Assembly: GCA_014773175.1 (NCBI GenBank)
Contig: VXCM01001325.1
Coordinates: 109,360 to 173,359, forward strand
Direction: 5' to 3'
DNA: 64,000 nt
Source: Lucifuga dentata
Lineage: Eukaryota; Chordata; Actinopteri; Ophidiiformes; Bythitidae
In this document: positions 46,830-57,866 of the stretch, in pieces
Layout of the letters: each line of letters begins with the position of its first letter
Position numbering within the stretch: the stretch's first letter is position 1
The notes under the pieces: model-generated
What the model saw: only the letters and a program-made list of their open reading frames with translations
Database searches by the model: none
Told to the model about the DNA's origin: nothing
Position numbers and translations under genes: made by a program

Positions 46830-47500
46830 AGAGGCTATACCTTTAACCAGAGAGCTGTCTTATGTTCCTGAAAAGTTGAAGCCATTTCAGGAGTCCATAT
46901 AATGTCACTAGGCATGTCATTCAAAATTACTCTTAAGGTGGAATGCATGGCAGAATATCTTCTATCCGTTGTCTGCAATAACCAGTCATCCCCAGAAATG
47001 AAGGCATTTCTTGTCTGGTGGAGGAAGGGAGCACATTTATAATGGCTGACACTGTCTGCGGAGAGAAGACGCTCCTCATTGCGGAGGATGTGGCAGAAAT
47101 AGTCCACTTGGGGGAGACAGAACTGAAGATTTGCAAGAGAGATCTTTCAAATCATGGTTAACAGCTGGACTCTCTGTGGGATCCACATTTGCTGCTCACC
47201 ATCATAAGTGAATGTAAAGAGATGTTGACTGTTAGGATGGAGTGGAATGCTGAAGAACACTGAATACAAGTCCACAACTGTACAAAATTTACAGTTGGTG
47301 GGTAAAGAGGTCAGGATTGAGTTGATATCAGGTACAAGATGTGTGAAAGGGTTAGGGTTAACCACTATCTGATTAATGATTTTGCAAGTGTTGCACAAAT
47401 CTGTACTTACCAGGCTGGCCTGATTTAGGAACTGGAAGGATGGGAGTGTTGCAAGGACTTTTGCACTCCACAATGACACTTTATTCAAGAAAAGAATGAC
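46830..47500 (-). pseudogene. Decayed retroviral-type (LTR element) pol fragment
   Basis: Two minus-strand frames separated by a break near 47140. The upstream part (47147-47488) contains a reverse transcriptase palm segment with TVVDLYSVFFSIPLHP followed by LFTFTYDGEQ, the arrangement seen in retrovirus-like pol proteins. The downstream part (46835-47107) continues with a connection-like segment. Frameshifts and truncation at both ends are evident, and no LTRs, gag or env were seen. An old, inactive insertion between the adaptor and zinc-finger genes. Confidence 0.65.
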
Positions 47501-47729
47501 TTACAGGCCGTATCCACACCTTGGGCCTTGGGAGACAGTTAGTATTGGTTAATACAGGGAAGAAGAACATCCTCTTTTTTTTCATGGGAAAAGAGCAGAT
47601 GAAGGTAACAATTTAGGGTTTCTTGGGGGAGAATATTTCTCAGGAGAGAATTCACATTGTGGATTTAAAGTGTTGCTCCGCAGTGTCAATTGGTCATCAG
47701 CTGGTAAAGATTCAATTTATCAAAATGAG

Positions 47730-47733
47730 TTAC

Positions 47734-47764
<31 letters not shown>

Positions 47765-48296
47765 TANGTCATGAGTTACTGTATATATATATATATATAT
47801 ATATATCGTATATTGAGTATAAGCTGAGTTTTTTTTTGTTTGTTTTGTTTTGTTTTTTAATTTCACAGTGCAAATGGGGGATCGGCTTATACACGAGTAA
47901 CTCAAATCAGATCCCACAGAATGAAATTTCCAGGGGTGGAAATACTACCCATTACCTCTACACATGGAAAATAGTTTAAATCATACCTTAGAATTTTGTA
48001 TTTCCTGACTAGACATCTTATTCAGCAGATTTTGCGGCAGTCAGTAAGCCGTGATCCGTCAGTTACGGTAATCAGCTGCTGAAATAAATATCATGTTTAC
48101 TGGTACGTGGATTATTTCAGAAAATCAGAGGAATGCTATGACAATACTATGACAATACCCAGAAAAACAGGTAATTTGCTAAACAAATAAATTGATGGAA
48201 CAACATCAGGGGGTTGGCTTATATGCGGGTTTCTTTAAAAAGCTAAATTTGCAGGTCAAAATGGGGGGATCGGCTTATAGTCCAGTATATATGGTA
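47730..48296 (-). mobile_element. TA-flanked MITE family A, copy 4
   Basis: Same orientation as the copy at 16165 and shorter. It shares CAGGGGTGGAAATACTACCC, GTCAGTTACGGTAATCAGC and the end AGTATATATGGTA. A (TA)n segment with an N at 47767 is repeated on both sides. Confidence 0.75.
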
Positions 48297-49440
48297 GTTG
48301 TTGAGATTTCAAGGAGGAGCGCTTGGCAGCTTTGGTGATTAAAGAGTTAAAATAATTAGTAGATATAAGTGCTAAAGGGATAACAACAGGCTCAGGCTGA
48401 GAGAAATCATGTATAATTTTTTTTCAATTAGATAACTTATACTACACACAAGACTTCAGAGAGAAAATATCGTGTGTGTACTTTTTCTCTGAATACCTTT
48501 TCTGCATAACTTCTCCCAATAAATGTAACTTTATGTGCAACAATGTGATGTTCAGTTAAAGTTAGCTAGCTTAGCATACTGATATGCAAATCAAAAGAAT
48601 GTCTTTAAGAAGAAAACTGATCTTTTCTTTTCACAGTACAGTGATTTCATTGAGATGTGGCATTAAAAATTCATGTCAGAATGTAAAACAATTCATTCAG
48701 TCATATAAACAAAAATAAATAAATACAAATTTGCATTTTCACAAGTTTTTCATTTAATTGTGACACCATAAATTCATTTCTTGAAATACATATTTCATGT
48801 ATTTCATTTTGCATTGTATTTCACTGTATTTCCTATATGTGTACTGTATTTCAATCTATTTTATTTTATTTTATTTTATTTTATTTATGGTCTTGTGCTT
48901 CCATACCAAATGACCATGTTGATACCTCTAACATTCACATCTTCTTAGAGAAAAGAAACAAAATACCCACAAGTTGATCAATCATACAATATGGCATACA
49001 CATACAGTACATTTTTGAATGCAAACTGTTATATTCCCAGAAACTATTAGTTATTAATTGTTAATCTCGCAAACTAAGTATATAAACTATGGTTTTCACT
49101 CACAGTTTGACAGTTTTATGATGTTATTGTAGTAGAGACTTTGAGTTTCAGTTTTCACATGGTAAAAATCTTATCACATGATAAAAATGTACCATGCTGT
49201 AATATGTCCAGCCAGTAAAATCAGTTATGTCATTTACTAAAAGGACCATTCTGTGTTTTTTTTTCACAATTCTACCTGTTAATAATCTGTAAACTAAACA
49301 TTCCCACTTCAGCATTAAAGGTAATAGAAGATCCATCACAGTCAACATTTAGTGACCTTATCGTTGTTGCAATGCAGAATTAGCAGACTGACAATCAGGA
49401 GAAAAAGGAGTTTTCAAACTAGGCCACCAGAAGACAAATA
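48297..49440. other. AT-rich intergenic DNA, nothing recognised
   Basis: A short (TTTTA)n run lies at about 48860-48885. No gene or transposon end was identified. Confidence 0.5.
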
Positions 49441-49450
49441 CCAGGGTTGG

Positions 49451-49786
49451 ATTATCCACCGGGAGAGGCGGGGCCGCAGCCATTGGTGGGCCGGCCGATG
49501 GCCTTTACACTGCACAATATAATATTAATTAAAATTAACTTAAATTAAGCAAACATGATTTTTTCTTTCAGAATTTTCTTGAAACTTAGATGAAAAATGG
49601 ATTCTAAAAAGAGAAAGGATGGTGCAGAGAAGCAGCGGACAATCGGCCAATTACGGACTTATTCCCCCACATCAGTGACATTTTCATCTGGCCATCCAAT
49701 ACCTACCTATCTACCTGCCTACCTACCAACCTACCTACCACCTTAAATTCCCCATAAAAATTAGGATCTCAATCCGACCCTGCCAT
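49451..49786 (+). mobile_element. Non-autonomous hAT-like element with the start of a transposase-type frame
   Basis: Inverted ends CAGGGTTGGATT and AATCCGACCCTG bound about 335 bp. Inside, after an acceptor-like TTTTCTTTCAG, an ATG at 49597 opens MDSKKRKDGAEKQRTIG, like the lysine-rich start of fish hAT transposases or ZMYM-like proteins. The frame is soon lost. A matching 8-bp target duplication could not be confirmed. Confidence 0.5.
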
Positions 49787-50306
49787 ACTCCATAACCCAC
49801 CAGTAGTGGGCGCTGCTACCCAAATACGGCCAGGTGGAAGAGTTGTTATGGTCCTGATTCACCTGTTGTCAGTGTAATTTCTGACTGTGTTTAAAGAGAT
49901 TCAACACTTCAGGCTTAAATGTAACGTGTGCTGGTTCTCCACCTGTTTCACATTAAATTCAGTTATGGGGAGCTTAGAGGCTTTGGTGGCTGTAGGGGGC
50001 GCTGTCCCAAGTCAGGGAACAATTTGGAAAAAGGTGAGCAGAAATGTAAAATGTCTACAGAATGTGTAAAAATGTGCAAACAAACCGCAGTTTGATCCTT
50101 TAAAGCTTCAGTCTGTGCGAGATATTTTAATATTTACATGTTTAGACAAAAACAGTTTGTTTATTCTGTCTCACTGCTGTGACGTCTGTCCTCCATCTCA
50201 TTTATCATTCATCCCTCATTTTTTAAGACTCCTCCTGCATCCTTCATTTCATTCATCCTTAATTTTTCCTTTTCTTTTTTTTAAGTGCTCCTCTGTCCTT
50301 AGTTTT
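49787..50306. other. Intergenic, 3' flank of the adaptor gene
   Basis: No gene found. The part nearest 50306 should be adaptor-gene 3'UTR, which is pyrimidine-rich on the plus strand. Confidence 0.5.
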
Positions 50307-51172
50307 TCATTCCAGCTCCGCCTTCCTCTCTGGCAACGTTGGCAAAGGCAGCTCCCCTTCCTCTTCCGCTTCCTCAGGTGGAGGTGGGAATGGGGGCGGG
50401 GTCGGACTCCGTACCTTCTTGCTGACTCGTGCATACGTTGGACTGGAGCTGCTGTCACTCCCATCAGGACCGCTTCCATGTTGCTCCTCCCCTTTCTTCT
50501 GAGGCGGTTTGGAATCGGTCAGTGATGACTCATCGTCCCACTCGGCGTCGTTGCTGCTCCGGTTGTCCCCAGCAGTGTGGTACAAATATGGGGAGTGCGT
50601 GGAGACCTGGTGGGCGGGGCTGGGGGGTGGAGCTTCATTGTGATTGACACCATTCAGATCTGAAGAGACATCAGGAAAATGTAACTTAGGAAAAAAAAAA
50701 ACGAAGTTTTTAAGCTCTAGGGACAAGAATGAAAACATCTCAAAACTTAACAGTATTAAATAGGTAATTGTTTCATTGTCTGACATTGTCATTTGTGTCC
50801 TTTTTTCTTTTTTTCTTTCTAGCACCTTGTAGTCCTCTAGCTTACTAATAAATAAATCTGCTGATAAATTCCCTCATGTCATTATTATTTAATTATTGTT
50901 ACTATTAAAACAAACACATACCGTGGCTCTTTGGCGCCCCCAGGTGGCTTCTCCAGGGAGTGAACCAGGCTGAGTTTTCCTCTTCATAATTCACCTCTGA
51001 ACCAACAAATGAATGAACCAACACATGAACTAATTAACTATTCACTACATGCTGACATAATGTTACTGTTGATTCTGTTAAAAACAAGGTAAAGTACCAG
51101 AATCGCTAGCAGCACTTCCTGTCTGCATTGCTGTTGCACTGCCATTGGTATGTTCATCTGAGGACACACACA

Positions 51173-51229
<57 letters not shown>

Positions 51230-51670
51230 AGCTACATGCTAACTTCTTCCTGATGAGGTTCTGATTGGGTCACTCAAATCCTGCTCAGGCAGACATAACA
51301 ATTCTGATTGGCTGAAAGAACTAAAATACATCAAATTGCACAGTACATCTGTAAAATATTTGGTGTTTTAAGGAATGGGATAAACTCAGAAGGTTTAATT
51401 TTATCCTGTGAGAATGAAGACTTTAGTGGTCATTATTTTATTTTAAACCTTTAGCTTTTCCATTATTTTTTATATTTTAACACTTTTCAGATCACATGAC
51501 TGTTTATTAATGCACAATGAAAGATGACATCACAGTCTTTGCTGAACAACTAATATTACTAGTACAGTGTACTCTAGTATAAAAAGTAAAAGTACTCAGG
51601 GTGAAATATAGAAGATTTTCATAGTTTTATGTCATTTAGTAGTAGGTTGAAGAATTTTCAGAGCAATCGA

Positions 51671-51714
<44 letters not shown>

Positions 51715-51738
51715 AAACTCCAAAACAGAAAATACNGA

Positions 51739-51778
<40 letters not shown>

Positions 51779-52372
51779 AAACTCCAAAACAGAAAATACC
51801 AGTTTGTACTTGTATTCTAAAACAATACTTGAGTAAATGTATTCATTACTTTTCAAAAGGGTATCTGACACACCTTGACTCTGTGGCGCCCCCAGATGGC
51901 TCCTCCAGGGAGTGAACCAGGCTGAATTCTCGTCAGGATTAAACTCTGATGAAACATACACAGTTTTTTTGTTTGTTTGTTTGTTTGTTTTAAGCTAAGG
52001 AGCTGAGTTAATTTGTTGAAACTTGTCGTGAACGTAGACTTCTGGATGCTCCGTTCTCTCACCTTTCTCGTCATCCTGGATCTGGTGGATCATTGGATTC
52101 TCTCTGGCTACCACAGCCTCCTCCAACTTCATCTGCCAATCAAAAACATCACCTCCTGGCAATCAGCCTTTTATATTTTATTAAAAGCAGAGCTGATTTT
52201 AGCTGATTACAATGTAGGGTGTTTCTCCATCACAAAGGTCAGAGGTCAAAGGTTCTTACCACTCTGATGAGAGTAGAAGGATTTTTCTCCTCATCAGGAT
52301 CTCGCACCTCAAATGAACGTCTGCAAGAAAAACACAGGAAGAGTTAGCATGTGGCTAACTGTGTGTGGTGTG

Positions 52373-52415
<43 letters not shown>

Positions 52416-53146
52416 AATTGCTTTGAATGTAATACAAGGTGACAACACATGATATAAAACATTTAGCTCTGCCATCAAAAATACAAACACAAACACAGGG
52501 TTGGAAATCCTTCCCAAGTGTTACTCAATAACTGTCTGACAGGAACTAAACAAACAACAACTAATTCAGCATATTGAATGTTTTCTGTTAGTTTCCTTAT
52601 ATCAGTGAATATGCTGATATTTTACATTATGATCAGCTAACAAACACACTTAAAGAGCTTTCATCTACAACAAAATCTCAGATAAGAATGAAGTTGAGAT
52701 TTATATATAAAAAATGACAGATTGAACCTTTAAAATGTCAGCAAGACAGCTGGTCTGTGAGAGTGAGACACCTGTTGGAGATCAGCTGTAACTGCATCCT
52801 GTTTGTCTTGCTTTAATGCATTTGTCCTCGTGTTATGATAACTGCTGGAAATGCTACTCAACAGATATGACTTTTATTTGAACAGAGAGAGACATTACTG
52901 ATTTAATTGCTAATAGAAGGTTGTTATTATAACTGATAGGAATGTCATAGTTAAACAGAAAGACAACATCACCCAAAAAAAAAATTAAAAAAAATATTCC
53001 CTTTAAATTCAGATTGGACCAATCAGAACGTACCTGCTGCACTCGCTGCAGAGTGCAATGAGGAAGATGGAGAGGAGGAAGAGAATGACGAACCCCGATG
53101 ACAGCACCCCCAATGCCGCGACCTCTGACCCCACCACTGACATCAT
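50307..53146 (-). CDS. LIME1/PAG1-type transmembrane adaptor protein
   Basis: Seven coding exons on the minus strand (53034-53146, 52260-52320, 52063-52132, 51874-51945, 51098-51157, 50922-50996, 50307-50659) with consistent phases; 267 residues. A very short N-terminus (MMSVVGSEVAALG) is followed by one membrane segment (about residues 12-33, FVILFLLSIFLIALC) and a juxtamembrane CSEC, the CxxC palmitoylation signature of PAG1/LIME1. The long cytoplasmic tail holds a phosphotyrosine-type site TYARV near the C-terminus, other tyrosines (NYEEE, SPYLYHT) and proline runs (SPTPPPFPPPP). Relatives sit in lipid rafts and recruit Src-family kinases and Csk after phosphorylation. Position upstream of the SLC2A4RG-like gene on the same strand matches human LIME1-SLC2A4RG, but PAG1-ZNF704 has the same order. 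The fourth and sixth coding exons are a tandem duplicate pair. A possible non-coding 5' exon ends in a donor (CAG/GTACGG) near 55894. No symbol is given because the LIME1/PAG1 choice is unresolved. Confidence 0.8.
51164..51227. repeat. (CA)n-(GA)n microsatellite in an adaptor-gene intron
   Basis: A CA run passes directly into a GA run just upstream (in transcript sense) of the adaptor exon at 51098-51157. Confidence 0.9.
51668..51800. repeat. (GAAA)n repeat duplicated across a single N
   Basis: (GAAA)n followed by ACTCCAAAACAGAAAATAC occurs on both sides of the N at 51736. Probable unmerged contig overlap in an intron. Confidence 0.85.
52374..52412. repeat. (GT)n microsatellite in an adaptor-gene intron
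   Basis: GT run in the first coding intron of the adaptor gene. Confidence 0.9.
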
Positions 53147-56100
53147 TACTAAGAGACAGAAGACAGAGTCACTCATGGAGGTGCATCCCCAAATGCACTA
53201 AAATGTCCCCTCCATCCTCCTTTCCTCCATGACCCAGAAACCAGACTTGTCTCTTCTCCTCTCCTCTGCTGTCTCAAACCTGGAGGAAACGAGCAGAGGA
53301 GTTTTTCCCTCCAAACGTCTCCTCCCATGGAGGATACACACATGTAACTCAATTCTAAATAAACTAAGGCCAGCCAGAATTGGAGTGATGTGGTCGCTTC
53401 TTCTGGAACGAGTTAAAAGCCAAGCAGCAGCATTTCAAATTAAGTGAAGTCTATGAATTTTTCCCTTACTTAAACTTATTTTAAAACATTACTGAAAATT
53501 TTAAAGTGTATTACAGTAATTGAGTCTGGAGGTGATAAACACATGGATGACCTTAATGATACTTAATTACTTAATTACAGTTGGGACAAAATTTCCTGAA
53601 TATTTCTGCATGTATGAATATGGAGATTAAAGGGTGCCTGAAAATTTGAAATATGTTTGAACAAACAATTACACAAAGTAATTCTGTTTGAATCACACAC
53701 ATATGAAATGGGGACAGTTTTTTATACTTAACATAAAGTAATCTTGTTATTAAAGAAAATAACATACTTAGAACTAGATGATGACTACTATTAGAACCAA
53801 ATTTTCAAATAAGGCATCATTCATTTTAAACTTAGCCATGTTGAACTTTAAACTGTAAAGAGTTTTAAGCGTTTCTTTACAGGAACGATGTGGGTTTGTG
53901 CCGACGCAATGTCTGATGGAATTCTGATCATCTTAATCAAAAATCAATATCATATGATGCAATCAGCATTGCAGAAAGAGTAAAATGTGTGATCGGTCCA
54001 GTTCATCATCAGTGAACATCACATATGATGATGATGGAGGAAACATAACTGTCCCAAATCTCATGTCTGTCATATCCTCCCGCTCCATCCCTCCCCTCCT
54101 CTCCTCCTGTCCTCCATCTCACACTTCTGGGTAGGAATGGTGGGAGGAGAGGAGGGGAAGAAGGAGAAAAATAACTTTGGAACGCACTAGGAAGTTTACT
54201 GCTGACCTCTGGGTGACCTTTGTATGTGAAGGAATGTCAGATATGTTGAAAGTAAATTTACTGATGGCGTGTCTGTCACAAAACAGCATGCTCAGATTAC
54301 TGTACACACCTGCTCAGACCTGGACTCTCTGAACCAGGACTGTCTGAAGCAGCCCTGGTCGATGATGTGGCACATTTATGCCTCAAATAATTGGCCAAAA
54401 AAAACAAAACAAAACCCCAGATCTGTCTTTCTCCAAAGCCTAAACCTTCTACAGATCAATGCTCCAACCAACAAACTGATAGAAAGTGAAAAGGAAAAAT
54501 ATCCTCAAGCTGTAAGGCGTGTAAGGCTGAGAGGAGGAGGAGGAGGAGGAGGAAGAGGAGGAGGAGGAGGAGGGGGAAAGGTGTTCAACAAGATAAAACC
54601 AACAGCACTTCACTCCTTCATTTCCATTGAAAGGAAAAAGGAAAACAAAGTGACGAGGTGAGGCAAGGAAGCACCACACCCATCCATCCCACCAGCTCCA
54701 CAGACGCCGTCTGATTGGCTGATTGGTCCGACCACAGTGACATCACACAGCCTAAAAACACTCTGTTTAGGTCAGCCTAAAGAATAAAAACCTGCTGAAC
54801 TACAGAGACAGGAAGCTGTTTAAGTGTATGCAAATTAAAAGTAAATAGCACGTTGAGCGGCAACAAAAAAAAAAAAAAAAAAAAAAAAAAAGAGTTATTT
54901 TGGTGTCTAACTTTCACGTTACAACAACCAAAAATACAAAAACTGTGACTTTCTGCTCAGACAAACTGATATTTGATATTTGCTTCTTTAAAAAATCTAA
55001 AAGAATTTCTGTGACATATAAAGTCCTCAAACACAAAGACACACCCTCAACTGAGGACATACTTAACACAAAGGTCAAAAACAAGGCATAGATTTAAAAC
55101 AAAACAAAACAAACAAAAAAAAACCTTCAAAAGGAACTAATAGGGAAATGTTAAAAACTGTGTGAAAAAGGATAAAAACAGAAAAAAAGAAAAAGTTTTA
55201 CCTTCAGTTCAGTCTGAGAAGAAACATCTGGATTCTGTATGATAAACAAAAATCAACAAAAACCTCAGTGAAGTTCTGTAAAATAAATACACAAATAACA
55301 CATTTCAACAATGAATAAATAAATAAAGTAATCATTCATCCTTGTGGCAGATTGAGTTCACAACTTGTTGACTGGTGTTTTAATTCAACATTAAAATGAA
55401 AGAAAAACAAAAAGCTCAAGTGTCAGATCAGTTTTCCAGTTTTCATAACGCTGCACATTTTAATGTTTCAGTAAAATGTTATCAGACAGAAAGATCAAAG
55501 ACAATAAAAACTCACGTCTAACTGGAACATTGTCAGCTTGATAAGTACTTTGCAATTTATTAATCTTAAACAACATAAACAACATATTTATGCTGAATAT
55601 CAGAAATGATGTTAAGTGTCTCAATTTATTCTTTAAGCAGTTTTCACTTTTTATGTGAATTATCTGACTAATGAAGACTTCCTTATGATCTTGCACCTTA
55701 TATCAAATAAATAAAAATGAAACCTTCAAATATTCCATTTCTTAGATACATAAGAAATAGAATATTTTTCATAAGAAATGGAATATTTCTCCTATAATTA
55801 AACAAAACGACAGGCAATAACAGCTAAATGTCTTATAGGAAATAATGAGGAAAATGCTAAAATATTAGTTAAAGTATTAAAATATTCCGTACCTGTTAGA
55901 GTGTATGTCCATCCTGAGCGTGTGTGTGAGTGTGTGTGTGTGCGTGTTTCCTGCTGCAGGTTTACTTATTGACAGGCTGAACAAACAGTGAAATGCTCGA
56001 TGTTTGAGCTTCTTAAAGACACACAGACACAAAATATTCCAGAAAGATGAAGAGATGGAGGGAGAGAGAGAAACGCAGGCAGACTTGGTTATTATTTTCG

Positions 56101-56705
56101 TGGGGGTTGCCTCCACAATGACATTTTATACTTGGCAATTTTCCATTGCAATATTCTGTGAAACGATAGGGGGCAGCGTAGAGAAAATACAATGTCAAGC
56201 AGGAAATAGTCAACGAAGTCACAACATGATCCCACATATTTTTCCAAACTTTACGGTAAAAGCTCGTATCTTTGCCCAATGCAGTTGCTATTTCATTCCA
56301 GGAGTTTTAGCCATGTGAGGATCCTTATAATGTCTCAGGAACGAGTCATAAACATGTTTGTGTTATTATTATGGATGCACCAGTCAACAAGTCTAACCTC
56401 CAACTCCTCCATTTGAACGGTGTCCCACTAGTGCCAAGTCACAAAGTCTAGGAGGTGTGTGACCACGCGACACGACATCACAAGAGGCCCAGAGTGACAT
56501 GGTATGGGTGCTGTGATGGGCGTGCACAAGGGGGCGTGCACCATCATATGTGGTGCACGCCCCCTTGTGGCCTGATGAAGTATAAACCAAGCGGCATAGA
56601 GAGCAAAACATAAAACACGAGAAAAATGATCACAGAATATAAATACAAAGACGGGAATAAACCGCCAGCTCAGCTCCATATATAAATACACACACCTGAG
56701 ACAGC

Positions 56706-56753
<48 letters not shown>

Positions 56754-56839
56754 ACGCGCATGCATGTGTGTTTAGATTTATGGTTTCGTACTGATAAGAT
56801 CATGAAGAACCTAATATCAAACTGATACTGGCACTTTAT

Positions 56840-56878
<39 letters not shown>

Positions 56879-57165
56879 CAGAAGAAGCTGCAGGACAGTA
56901 AATGCTTCGCTGATGTTTTAGGGCCACAAGGACCAAACAAGTAAAATAATCGAACTAAAAGAGATAAAGAGAAAAGTTCAGTCACATTAAATATTGATGA
57001 CTGAGGGTTGAATATTGATAAGTCTGTGATTATTAATGTGTTAGAACTAAATAATAACGACTCAGATTTGAATATTAATGATTCAGGTTAAATATTTATG
57101 ACTGAGAGCTGAGTATTGATGACTGTAACGTTCCATTAATTGTTACATTAAGATAACATTAAGGT
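53147..57165. other. Intergenic between adaptor and receptor genes
   Basis: No further gene found. Contents: (GGA)n at 54530-54576; poly-A at 54866-54890; GT-rich tract 55920-55945; a perfect hairpin at 56525-56569; a single MITE-type end near 56578; GT run 56707-56752; CA run 56846-56875. An exon-like donor near 55894 may belong to the 5'UTR of the adaptor gene. Confidence 0.5.
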
Positions 57166-57829
57166 TTAAAGAGGAGGAGGTTTATTTGACTGACAGGTGC
57201 CACTGCCAATCACAGTCAGCTCATACAGGCTCCGCCTTCTGTCCAAGTGAAAATTTTCTGTTTCCAGACAAAAATGCTGATGAGTAGTAAGACCTAATTG
57301 TTCCTCCTCCTCTTCTTCCTGCTTCTCCTCTTCCTCCACATTTTTCTCTATCTGCTCCTTCCTCAGCAGAGCTTGAAGTTGGCGTCTCATGGCGAGTGCC
57401 GTCAGGATGCAGCAGAGCATCAGGCCAGCAAAGGAGATGCAGGCCAGCAGGAGGAACTCCTCTCCAAACTCTCTGACCAGAGCTGGCCGCCGCCACAGGA
57501 AGTCCTGGAACAACGCCTCCTGCTGCACCAGCGTGCAGAGAGACAGCAGCAGGTGAAACAACTGGTGGGCATGGCCGATGATGTCATAACGGCCGGGGGA
57601 GAAGCACTCAGGTATGGGAAAACAGAGGAAGAAGACTGCCAGCAAAAATAGCAGCATCTGATGGAGAAACAACTGGAGTTATATATATAAAAAGAGAAAA
57701 ATATATGAAAAATAGGAGTTAAAATATGAAAAAAGGACTACAATTTTAATATACACATTAAAGTTTACATTAAAATTTTCATGAATTTAGGACTCAATAG
57801 TAAATATAATTTCAAATAAAAAACATTTT

Positions 57830-57866
<37 letters not shown>

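Noticed and set aside
55894..55960. Exon-like donor with an upstream ATG as the true adaptor start
   Set aside because: Joining it to the first adaptor exon puts that ATG out of frame with the membrane segment, so at most it is a non-coding 5' exon.
57298..57651. 117-codon plus-strand frame antisense to the receptor
   Set aside because: Mirror of the Glu-rich tail and last receptor exon; no independent evidence.
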